From Aspidiotus rigidus (lineage: Eukaryota; Arthropoda; Insecta; Hemiptera; Diaspididae), in assembly GCA_035079385.1 (NCBI GenBank), contig JAVHKY010000055.1:620001-684000 (forward strand): 64,000 bases of DNA, given 5' to 3'. This document shows, piece after piece, positions 1 through 9,085 of this stretch (its first letter is position 1; the number at the start of each line of letters is the position of its first letter). The position numbers and the translations under genes are program-made. Under the pieces are notes generated by a model. It had not been told where the DNA came from and did not search any database. It worked only from the letters and a program-made list of their open reading frames with translations.

Positions 1-2
1 CC

Positions 3-362
3 CCTCCACAGCCACCTCAAGAAGTCAAGCCATTTACGCAAGAACTGAAGAACCGACTTAAGCAAGTACATGAGCTGGTCAGGGAAAATTTAGAAGTTGC
101 TAGCGACCGGATGAAGGCACGCTATGACATCTGTGCAGATGAAACCAAGTTTGAACCTCAGGATAGGGTGTGGTTCTACAACCCACAGAGAAAGAAAGGG
201 AAGAACCCAAAATTACAGTGCAATTGGGAAGGACCTTGGACAGTCGTGAAGAGAATCAACGATGTCATCTATCGCATCCAACAGGACAGAAAGTTCAAAG
301 TGGTCCACCGAAATAGACTAGCTGTATGGGGACCGGCGTTTGAACGGGACGTTCAAAACTGA
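3..362 (+). CDS. pol: Ty3/Gypsy integrase C-terminal tail (partial, starts before window)
   Basis: This is the last ~119 codons of a Ty3/Gypsy pol gene. It is open from the first complete codon of the window to a TGA at 360-362. It corresponds to the integrase C-terminal region, which follows the DD35E core and helps bind LTR DNA ends. The identification rests on near-identity to the end of the integrase ORF on the minus strand at 24179-25090, with only a few residue differences visible over the overlap. The stop lies next to a purine tract and a full LTR, the normal order at the 3' end of a Gypsy element. The rest of pol lies outside the window. The family is clear; activity cannot be judged. 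Confidence 0.85.
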   Translation, partial: PPQPPQEVKPFTQELKNRLKQVHELVRENLEVASDRMKARYDICADETKFEPQDRVWFYNPQRKKGKNPKLQCNWEGPWTVVKRINDVIYRIQQDRKFKVVHRNRLAVWGPAFERDVQN

Positions 363-373
363 GGAGGGGAAAG
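361..373 (+). other. Polypurine tract of the Gypsy element
   Basis: This all-purine stretch (GAGGAGGGGAAAG) sits directly before the TG that opens the LTR. In LTR retroelements this tract is the RNase H-resistant primer for plus-strand DNA synthesis. The same tract, reverse complemented, flanks the minus-strand LTR at 24161-24173. Confidence 0.75.
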
Positions 374-572
374 TGTGGCGTTCTGCTATGAAGGGACATG
401 CCGCTAGACTTTTAATAATAGCAGACGCCGCAAGGAAGTGTACTTATCGCTTAACTACTTCGCCAAATACGCTTGAACAACCTAAAACGTGCTCGATTGA
501 TTGTAAGCACTCTTGCATAACCTGTTTGCCGTTCTAGGAGAAATCTCGAGAATTCCGGAAATAAGGGTGAGA

Positions 573-582
573 CTATAAATAG
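573..582 (+). promoter_or_regulatory. LTR TATA box
   Basis: CTATAAATAG lies in the middle of the LTR, about 130 bases before its AATAAA signal. The minus-strand LTR keeps the same box at about 23935-23945. This is the expected position of a retroelement core promoter. Confidence 0.6.
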
Positions 583-708
583 CCGGCAGCAACCTGATAA
601 AGCGATTCAGTTGTAATCTTGAAAGCGATAGTTAACGTGCTCTCGTTCTTTAACGCGATTGTGTTACAGTTTAACGGTGTTTAGAAGTGTTGTACTTGCG
701 GTACCAGT

Positions 709-714
709 AATAAA
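709..714 (+). promoter_or_regulatory. LTR polyadenylation signal AATAAA
   Basis: AATAAA followed by a GT-rich stretch about 20 bases downstream, near the LTR 3' end. It is conserved in the second LTR copy. Confidence 0.55.
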
Positions 715-803
715 GCTCGGTTTTCGTAATTGTTCTTTATTATTGGCGTCAAGAGATATTCAGTGACTGGTAGAACGTCACAATATATAGGCTAAGTAAT
801 ATA

Positions 804-1783
804 CAGTGTGGTGCATGAGAAGTCGCACCAATGTAAAAGTCCCTATGGTGCGTCTTTGTGATGCACCAGCATACATAAGGACGTGTTATAGAGATGGTTG
901 GAACACGGGTCAATGCACCAACGCAATACAAGCAAGTGAGCAACACTCCGTTTTCCTGTTACGGTTCTTTTTGTTATGGTCCGTTCCTGAAATTTTTTTC
1001 TTCATCAGATTTTTTTTTTTTTTTTTCTATCTATTGGCAGTTACAATTTTTTTTTTTTACAGTGCGTTTTGTTCACAAGATTTTGTTTCTGTCATTAAAC
1101 ATTGCTTACTCGAACAAGTCATTCTTTTTTATTGCTCAGGCAGGTTGCATGTACTTTATTCTTGAAAACCATGTCAACGAAATCGTCATTCAAATTCAAA
1201 AAAGAAAAAACAACGGGAAATAATCGTTCAACATTTGAAAATGGAAATTTTCACTCGTAAAATTCATAAGTAATTTCTCGAACAACCCAACACGACGTTT
1301 GTTGCACAGAGAGGAGCTCACTTCCTTGTGTTGCTCACTTGCTTGTGTTGCATTGGTGCGTTGACCCGTGTTCCAACCATCACTATAACACGTCGTTTAT
1401 GTATGGTGGTGCATCACAAAGACGCACCATAGGGACCAGGGATGCGCAGCCAATCAGCATTGACTTAAACTTCAGCTTTTGGCTGACAGCTAATACCAAT
1501 AAATTCATTAGCTGGATTTTAGCTTTTTCAAAATGGGTTAAAATCATAGCTTAAAACTTAAACTTAATTATAATAGCTTAATTTTACCTGCAACCAATCA
1601 ATACTTTCTAGTGACTGGCTATTGGCTGAAAAGCTGATGTCTCAAAATTCATTGACTGTCTTTTAGCTTTCTTAGAAATGGTCAAAACAAGAGGTTAAGC
1701 TTAAACTTAAGCCAATAACGGCTTTAGCTGCGCATCCCTGATAGAGACTTTTACATTGGTGCGACTTCTCATGCACCACACTG
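804..1783. mobile_element. Tc1/mariner-like MITE with long inverted arms
   Basis: The ends are CAGTGTGGTGCATGAGAAG and its reverse complement, flanked by TA dinucleotides at 802-803 and 1784-1785, the classic Tc1/mariner target duplication. The left arm runs to about 951. The matching right arm is 1329-1436 plus 1749-1783, split by a later MITE. The arms include a shared stretch about CAATGCACCAACGCAA. The middle is AT-rich with poly-T runs and no transposase, so this is a non-autonomous element. Confidence 0.75.
1437..1740. mobile_element. hAT-type MITE nested in the Tc1/mariner-like MITE (304 bp)
   Basis: The terminal inverted repeats are CAGGGATGCGCAGC and GCTGCGCATCCCTG. The flanking octamers are ATAGGGAC (1429-1436) and ATAGAGAC (1741-1748), an 8-bp target duplication with one mismatch, as expected for hAT. 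Removing the insert rejoins the right arm of the host MITE. There is no coding capacity. The interior is dominated by motifs such as TTAAACTTAA and AGCTTTT. Confidence 0.8.
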
Positions 1784-2388
1784 TATAATCAATGCCATGC
1801 GGCACAAGTTCATCGCTTTCTTCGTTCTTGTGTGGTGTCTTAGACCATACAAGAGGTAGACTGAGCGTAGTAATGAATCTTTGAACAGAGGATATGATAA
1901 GAAAACACATAAGAAGATAAAGGGCGCTGGACTTTGTTTACAAGTTTTGTGGGTGGCGCGGGTGTACGTTGTGTTTCACTGCTCCGCGCGTTCACCCGCG
2001 TAGCCTTATTGAGGTCCAGCGCCCCTTATCTTCTTATCATGAGTTTGGTTCAACAAGTGGTACACGCTTGTATGGTCGATGCTTGGTTTTACCTCTTGTG
2101 TGGTCCAGTTGTGGTGTACGCTATTTTTAGGTTCATACAAACGATTAATGCTTGTTGAACTACTTAGTTAAGCCTTGTCAACACAGAGTATAATACACTA
2201 GAACGACAAGTACAAGCTCTTGATGCACAAAAACGGCACAGTACTACTCAGTTACACTTCTCACCACAACATGTGATTAAATGTACCGCGCACTGTATGC
2301 TACTAAACGTCTGATTTTCACATTGCACTCATGGGGTATATTCAAACTTAAGAATATTGTTTTAATAAAAAATGGAGAGTAATATTAA
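1784..2388. other. Intergenic; includes a 129-bp hairpin element
   Basis: At 1909-1932 and 2014-2037 there is a 24-bp inverted repeat with one mismatch (ATAAGAAGATAAAG... / ...TTATCTTCTTAT), enclosing a GC-richer 80-base loop. This resembles a tiny foldback MITE, but no convincing target duplication was found. Nothing else could be identified. Confidence 0.4.
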
Positions 2389-3385
2389 GCACGGAGGAAG
2401 AAGGGTGTTAGAACGGAGGAGTGATAGCCACGATAAAATACAAATGGACGGTATTCTTAAGAGATTCGCGCACGGAGGATGAATCACACAAACTTAATTC
2501 TTCTGAACGGAGAATAAGGACCTCCTTGCAATGAAAGCTGACAAAGGGAACTTACCCTAATTATTAAGAAAATTCATCACCTTTTGGATGACACAACTAT
2601 TTTGAAGATTCTAAAATATGATTCTACCTCACGTTTAGGAACTAAGAATAATGATACTATCGAAACTATGAATAAAAAGAACCTTATTGATTTTAATCAC
2701 AAAAAATATCTAACTCAACACACTTTTCTTCCTCCTAAAATCTATGGCGCCCCCAAAATTCATGAAATGGACTTCCCCTCCATTCTGTTGTTTCCTTCAC
2801 AAAATCACCTCTCTATTCCTTGTCCAGCTTCCTCGTCAATATTCTTAGTGCAATAAAAAATGTCGATATTAATATTGATGAGATTCACTTGGATATAGAC
2901 GCGATGGTTCGTAGCAGGGTGGTTAGGAAGCATCTCGACTCTACTGCGTCCCTCCCCCGGTTTATGAGCCTCGAGAAATTTCCGTACATTAGGCTCCCTT
3001 TGTTGGGAAAGTTCTCCCTTCGGTTTTGACCGGCCCTTTCGGCCCTTCGAGTTTCGTACTTGGACAGGTTGAGGCACCACTTGCAGTCAAGGAAGTACCG
3101 CTGGCTCAAAAACGGAAGCGAGGCCGTCCGAAGCTCGCAACACGTGCTCTGCTCCGTGACTCTGTGTGTATGTTTTTAATTTAAAACAAAAAATTTTTCA
3201 CTTCCCCCCCCCCCCCGTTAAATGTTTTTTTTTATCCGGTAATAGATTTTTTTCATGTGATTATTTTTTAGTCCTCCGTTGTTTACATTTATTACGCGTT
3301 CAACATTTTTTCCTCCGTTCAATCATTTTTCTCTCCAAGATAATAACGCTTCCTCCGTGATTTCACCTATTCCTTCCGTGGCGAT
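2389..3385 (+). mobile_element. Penelope-like element remnant with CGGAGGA-rich inverted flanks
   Basis: The flanks at about 2389-2530 (CACGGAGGAAG, GAACGGAGGA) and 3265-3385 carry the same short CGGAGGA-type motifs in opposite orientations, resembling diverged inverted terminal sequences of a Penelope-like element. The reverse transcriptase fragment at 2531-2858 lies between them. The 2860-3160 part is open on both strands but was not recognised, apart from a basic KRKRGRPK-like (AT-hook-like) stretch around 3100-3135. Confidence 0.45.
2531..2858 (+). pseudogene. Penelope-like reverse transcriptase, N-terminal fragment
   Basis: The translation begins with ADKGN, followed after a one-base frameshift by a long open stretch. 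It ends with a YGAPKIHE motif, the PLE signature usually read as YGLPKIHK, near residue 95. These two boxes mark the N-terminal fingers region of Penelope-like reverse transcriptases, and their ~90-residue spacing fits the family. The catalytic palm and the GIY-YIG endonuclease are absent, so the copy is dead. The frameshift lies just after ADKGN, near 2546. Confidence 0.6.
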
Positions 3386-4712
3386 AAATGGTACCCATAA
3401 AAAATTTGAAGAGGAGAAAAGTTCTCCTTGTAATTTCTGACTCTTTAAAGTTCTTTTCAACGACAGAGAAAAAAAAAAAAAAAAAACTATCCAACTGTAT
3501 CTGCACTGGATAAAAAATTACAAGGTAAATAAATTTTTTTCTCTTCAAATTTCTGATTAAAGCTATATTATTCTGTGAGAAATTTTGAAAATTTTGATCC
3601 CACCCCATAAAGCATAATGTTAAAGTAAGACTTTTGAAACCGGTAAGCGGCGCATATTAGAAATGTGTTTAATATTGCCATTTGTCGTTTTAGTGTACTG
3701 TAACACAGAGCTTGTTACTTGAGCGAGTTTACTTGTTGCAGTACTCGCCTACTTTTGCAAACCGCTAACACAACTCGTTCGCGATCAGGTCGCTTCAAAG
3801 TCCCAACTGAGCTACTTGTTCGCTTGCGTTAACAGTGAGGCACGATATTACAATAAGTACGCTGTACCTACTGATGACAGGGAGACAAGTTTTTGGCTGT
3901 AAAATAGGAGAACGTTTCATGCAGCGTCGCGGAAACAGCGAGTCATGTCGGTACTTACCTATCGGTTACACTCGCTGTCTCTCGATGCTACGGGGACCAT
4001 GTTTGTATCTTATTGCCTAAAAGTTGTCTCGCTCTTATCAGTTCAGCGTACCTATTGTAATATAGAGCCTTATTAACTACCCTTTATGTACACAATGCGC
4101 ACGCGTGCAACGCACAGGCGCAGATCCAGACGATTACTTTGGAACAGGGAAATAATCCAAAAGAAGTCTAAAGGACATTTTTTTTTGGGGGGGGGGGGAG
4201 GGGGGAATTTCCCCAATCCCCTCCCACACCCGTAGATTCGCGTCACGTGTTTTACTCTTTAGAGAAAAACTCCCGTGTTTTTTTTTCCTCTCCGAAGAAC
4301 AAAACACGACTTTCCGCCTGAATGCTTCTGCATTCATGTGAACCGAAAAATTTATTTTTCTCAGTTCTAGTTAGGATGAAAAAACAAACGTATTAGGATC
4401 CAAATAGGTCAAAATAGATACTTACTTTTTAGGGGTATTTCTTTTAGATTGAATGTTTCAGAAGCTGCTGGTCTACTTTCCGTCATCACAAATGAGATGA
4501 CCACGATAAAAACAATTTGTATTGACCAGAAGAACAATTCACCTAAAAGTCAAAACAAGAATTTAGATTGCTATTTTTCCTTTAAAGTTTTTCTTGTGGA
4601 TGATAATTCATTGTATACAAGGAGCAAGCACAATTCATCAAAGTCATTCATTTCACAAGCAAGTGAAGTAGCATTTACCGGTATACAAGTTGTAGAGGCA
4701 GACGCTTGCAAC
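3386..4712. other. No gene recognised
   Basis: AT-rich spacer with homopolymer runs, including A17 at about 3470-3486 and a T/G run at 4182-4206. An open frame starting at 4449 runs into the hAT element downstream, but its part before 4713 matches nothing recognised and is probably chance. Confidence 0.4.
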
Positions 4713-5983
4713 CAGTGGCCGCGCGAGGGCGAGGCGAGCGAGGCGTGCGCCTTGGGCCCCGTGATATTGGGGCCCCCACATTCATCAGAAAAAATTAATA
4801 AGAAGTCAAATCGCATAGGGACGTACGAATTTTTGTTACATATAAATCTTTGGTATGCGATCCTATCGAAAATGAACCCGCTCAGTAAATTATGGCAATC
4901 CAAAAATTTGAACCTCGATGTGGTTGTACTTCATTTTGAAACATTTTTCAGTGACATTAAGGAAATGAGAGATAAATGGTTTGAGACACTCATTTATGAA
5001 ACAAACGAAATGGCAGAACTATTGGGCGTACCAGCAGAGTTTCAGAAAAACGACCTAAAAGGAAGAAGAAAATGTTTGAGTATGAGGCTGAAGATGAAGT
5101 TACACAAGATCCGAGGGAAAAATTTCGTATTGATACTTTTAATAATGTCTTGGATACAATTATTTCTGGTCTACAATGGCGTTTCGACGGTTTAAAGAAA
5201 TTTTCTGAGAATTTTGGATTCATCTACAATATGACCTATTTAAGTGAAGAAGAATTACGGAAGCATTGCATAGGCCTAGATGTTAGAAATTTACTGACAG
5301 GCCCGGACAATGATTGTGATATTGATGGTCTGGAACTTTTTGAGGAACTGAAACTGTTGAACAAGATTATACGGAAAGAAGCCGAAGTAAAAAAAACGAG
5401 AGTAACAGTTGCATTTTCGTTGAAATATATTATTAGTAATGATCTCCAAAATATTTATCCAAATGTTTACATCGCATTACGCATTATAGCCACCATACCG
5501 ATAACGGAGGCGAGTTGTGAACACAGTTTCTCTGTACTTAAGTTAATAAAATCCTACCTCAGATCTGTTATCAGCCAGTTACGGTTATCGGCATTGGCAA
5601 TTCTCTCTATTGAGAAAGAATTCCTAAAATGTTTAGATTATTCCGAAATTATTAGGAATTTGAGTGACCGGAAAGCAAGAAAGTGTTTTTGAATGTAAGT
5701 TAGTGTGGTGCTTCAATCAAATATGCTATGTATAGGACATGACGCAGGAAATCATTTTTTCCGTGATACATAGATTATGTTATTTCTTATTTGAGATGAG
5801 CCTCTGTAATATTATGAAAAATGTAGACGCTATATTGGTATACAATAAAACATACATATATACACTAAATGTATGCCGAATTAGCTTGTCTTATATCGAA
5901 CTACGACACTCTACGCTCCACCGTAGGCATAGGCCCCCAATATCTTTCCGCCTTGGGCCCCCAAAAACCTCGCGCCGCCACTG
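4713..5983 (+). mobile_element. hAT transposon, internally deleted (1,271 bp)
   Basis: Perfect 8-bp target duplications CTTGCAAC lie at 4705-4712 and 5984-5991. The terminal inverted repeats are CAGTGGC[C/G]GCGCGAGG and its complement. Both ends also carry GGGCCCC-type blocks just inside (4750-4790 and 5930-5965). The interior holds only the C-terminal ~300 codons of a hAT transposase, so most of the gene has been deleted. The intact target duplication shows this shortened form moved as a unit, probably with transposase supplied in trans. Confidence 0.88.
4785..5692 (+). pseudogene. hAT (ZMYM/TTF-type) transposase, C-terminal part, frameshifted
   Basis: The remnant is two overlapping frames: one to about 5070, then a second to the TGA at 5690-5692. 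The second frame carries the hAT dimerisation domain: a stretch like YPNVYIALRI, then ITEASCEHSFSVLKLIK, then RLSALAILSIE. This is the pattern of the ZMYM1-like hAT proteins common in animal genomes. The conserved SGERSFS-like box reads SCEHSFS. A frameshift in the lysine/arginine-rich segment near 5070 separates the halves. Full-length relatives are several hundred residues longer, with the catalytic D and D residues and zinc finger upstream; these are absent here. Confidence 0.8.
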
Positions 5984-5991
5984 CTTGCAAC

Positions 5992-7096
5992 AGTTGATCT
6001 AAAGTTGATTACGTACTATACTTATTGTAGAAAAATTAAATTTTCATCATTTGAAAAACCATTAAGAGTGTGCTTTACTTGTGAAAATATGCTCGTAAAA
6101 CATGGTACCGAAAATCACATTTTACGCTCGAATTTTTAACGGATCTTTCTGAATAATTGAAATGTTTTCCAGAATGGTTCAACCAGGGCCGCTATCGAAG
6201 CAGAATTTTATAGTATATTACGCTATAAGGGACGGAGGAGAGCGATTTTTATACGAGCGCTTTGGCGACCCGAGCCGCGGCGAGGGCCGCCATGCAGCGC
6301 GAGTATATCGATTTCCTCCGTTCACGTGTGGCGTAGGTACGCTATTTTTCGGTTCACATGAATAAAAACGCAAACGCGAGATGATCTAGAATTAAAATTT
6401 CCACTTTTTTATTAGAGCATCATAACATTGTTGATGGAAAACGAAATTGTAATTTTCTTACAATTGATGAACACAAGGAAAAATTCGAGTGTTGTATTTA
6501 AAATTATTAAAAGATCATTTTCGTCCGCGATCGCCAAAATGTTCGGCGCATACAGAATACGCGCATGCGCGCAACCCAACTCTTCCAGCTCTAAAGTAAA
6601 AAAACGCGTCTTCGCGTCCTACAACAAAGCACCGAAGGAACGCGTTTTTATTCATGTGAACTGAAAAAATTTCTCCTTATAATTTCTCAATTAAACGTTG
6701 AAATTGGTGAAAATTTGTCTATTTTCTGACGAGAGTGAAATTCTTTTGGAGCCAAAATTCAGAATCCTGTTACCCTTTTGTACAACATTTTCAAAGATTG
6801 AAAAAATTCGTTAGAAAATAAAGCCCTGAGATGTGGCCTTGCAAAATCATTCCTCGTCATTTGTTACAAGGACTACCCATGCACGCCCGACAAGCGTCGC
6901 GTAGTGTCCGCTGACTTCCCAAACCTTGTAGGGTTTTTGGGGATGTTTACGCAACTTATTGTACAACGTTTCGGAGTTTCTGAACAAGTAAAGCACACCC
7001 TTGTAGGTATGAGATTTTTTTTTTTTTTCCACATTAAACTTTTTCACCCGCGCAGCTAATTTTGCAACAATTTATAGGTAGTAAAAGTTTTATTTA
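5992..7096. other. No gene recognised; inverted AT/GC patchwork
   Basis: Motifs at 6344-6379 (TTTTTCGGTTCACATGAATAA...) and 6638-6667 (...TTATTCATGTGAACTGAAAAA) are inverted relative to each other, and a relative of the second lies at about 4330-4355. This suggests a degraded foldback element of about 320 bp. GC-rich CpG-containing islets occur at 6260-6300 and 6530-6640. No open frame resembles a known protein. Confidence 0.35.
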
Positions 7097-7120
7097 TCTA
7101 ATAATTATATAAAGCGGAAA

Positions 7121-7171
<51 letters not shown>

Positions 7172-9085
7172 CTTTTATAACTCGAGACCCGCTGTATCTA
7201 TCAACTTGAAATCTTCGCCACGTATTATTTCAGAACAAATTTTAACCCATATATGAAAATTGTAGCTCTCATAGAAAAAAAGTTCTTATTAAAAATTGGG
7301 TGCCCTCGCTGTACGCGTCACTTGACGGGATCCGATTCGATTCACCAAGGGTAACTACACGCAACTCTGTCTACTGTATTTCTCTCCTACCCTCATATCC
7401 TGTATTCTTGAGAACCGGATTTTAGTGCTACCTTCTAAATTGCAGCACGTTAGAGCTCTTTTTTGGAAGTCTTATTTTTATTCGGGTAAAGTTTTAGATG
7501 AATTTCAACGTTCTGACTCCTTCTGGATGGAGTTAGTAAAGAGCGAAAAAAAAAAAAAAAAAAAAAAGTGGAAAATGGAAAAGAAAACGAGAAATTTGGA
7601 CGTTGTCAAACTGCTTCTCACTGTAGACATTGTTCCAAATGTTTAAGCGCAACTTCTAAAAATTCAGTTATTGTAATGGACTGTGTTATTTGTGATAACA
7701 CAACTTGAACGTGAGTGCAAGATGCATAGGTGTGAGTGAGCAGAAGTACCTATATCCATTTGGAATTTTGCACTCTCTTAAGAAATACATGCGGAGCAAA
7801 GATGACCGTGGTATTAATTTAATACGAGATGTTGAAATTTACAGAAAAGTTCATATTTCAAATTTATCAACTTCTCGCTACATATTTGAAAAAAAAAACC
7901 TCGACCGTATCATTTTTTATATTTAATTGGTAGCGTAGTGATCTCTGCTCCACATGTATTTCTTATGGGAGCAAAATTCCAAATGGACAAAATCGATCTT
8001 TTCATCCATGATATCGATAGTTGTGACGTTACAATAACTCAGTCCATACCTAATTCAAATTTTACTCATTTTTGTGAAAAATTGAAGAGAACAAAAATTG
8101 TAGTCCCTGTAATTTTCTTTCGAATGAGTCTAATTTCAGATTTACAGGAGGAAATTAGGAAACTATTGGTATTTTGACTGATGTGTATTCAACATCATTG
8201 TGTTCACACAGAGAGAGCATTTAAACCGGTTGCTCTAAATCAATCTATAGAGACTACTATTCCAAGTTTTACATATTTTTATATTGTAGTATGCCTTGCA
8301 ATGAATCCAATTTTCGATTTGAAAAAGAGACGTTCATGTAAAATAATTTCTTAAAAATTCGCTCTTCTTTTGTGATACGAGTAACTATACATCTGGTGAA
8401 TATTGTCGTCAGACTTTGAAACCACCTAAAAAAAGGTACCGGGTTTGAGAGAGAAATGTGAAAAGTACATCTGTTTCTCATACAAAAAAACGACTGAGTG
8501 CGTCTCATGTGTCCATGCAGACTGATGTAACACGTTAGGAGTATAGCCATGGCTGGTTTTTAACAGGGAACCTATTTAATGGAGGGGAGGGGTTAAATTG
8601 AAGAAAAATTATGGGCGTGGAAGTATAAACAAAGAAACCCCCCATAAAACAGGTTTACTGCTGGCTTCAATTAACACAGATGATGAGGGCAATATCCCGA
8701 GCAGTTAACAAAATAAGCTAGGAGTTATCTGTTATCGTCAACAGAGTTTGAAACTACCTAAGGACAAGTACTGGGTTTGAGTAAGAATTGGGAAAATTAC
8801 ATCTGGTTCCCCATATAGGAAACGATTAAGTGCGTCTCATGACTCTATACAGACTGAAGTGATGCGCGTCAGGGGTATGGCAGTCTTTTTATCTACTGTC
8901 CACCCCTTTCTTTAATCATTGCGACTGGTAAAATATTGAAGACTCAGTCCGTTTTTTGCTGGAATACAGTCTTTACTTGTCAAGTTAGCTCTTACTGTTA
9001 AAATCCAAATATTTACAAAACACAGATATCTGCTCAACACACAGCTGGCGTTCAGACGCGCCAGAGGCGCGCCGCCAACCGCTAG
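7097..9085 (+). mobile_element. Helitron-like non-autonomous element, copy A
   Basis: The 5' end is TCTAATAATTATATAAAG and the 3' end CAACCGCTAG, inserted between A (7096) and T (9086), as Helitrons do. A short GC-rich hairpin (GCGCC...GGCGC) lies about 20 bases before the terminal CTAG. Near the 5' end is a (GTCT)n run at 7124-7171. It aligns in order with copies B, C and D in this window, and has an extra unique piece at about 7660-8030. At about 8560-8610 it shows the uninterrupted sequence into which a PLE inserted in copy B. No Rep/helicase is encoded. Confidence 0.75.
7124..7171. repeat. (GTCT)n microsatellite
   Basis: About twelve tandem TGTC units inside the 5' end of Helitron copy A. 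Such runs often follow the 5' terminus of HINE-like Helitrons. Confidence 0.9.

Larger units (their letters stand above)
374..782 (+). mobile_element. 3' LTR of Ty3/Gypsy element (409 bp)
   Basis: The LTR starts TGTGGCGTTCT and ends AGAACGTCACA, giving 11-bp near-perfect terminal inverted repeats with TG...CA ends. A second copy lies on the minus strand at 23359-24160, which confirms both boundaries. It carries a TATA box (CTATAAATAG, about 573-582) and an AATAAA polyadenylation signal at 709-714, consistent with U3-R-U5 organisation. The partner 5' LTR lies before the window, so no target duplication can be checked here. Confidence 0.85.

Noticed and set aside
806..1223. Overlapping 119- and 109-codon plus frames
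   Set aside because: They lie within a MITE and read through poly-T runs as F/L-rich text; no protein-like pattern.
3871..3890. CTGATGACAGGGAGAC as a hammerhead
   Set aside because: The second core box (GAAA) is missing and no stem is seen.
4449..4712. N-terminal part of a 248-codon frame upstream of the hAT element
   Set aside because: It lies outside the element's TIR and target duplication, so it is not part of the transposase; probably a chance extension.
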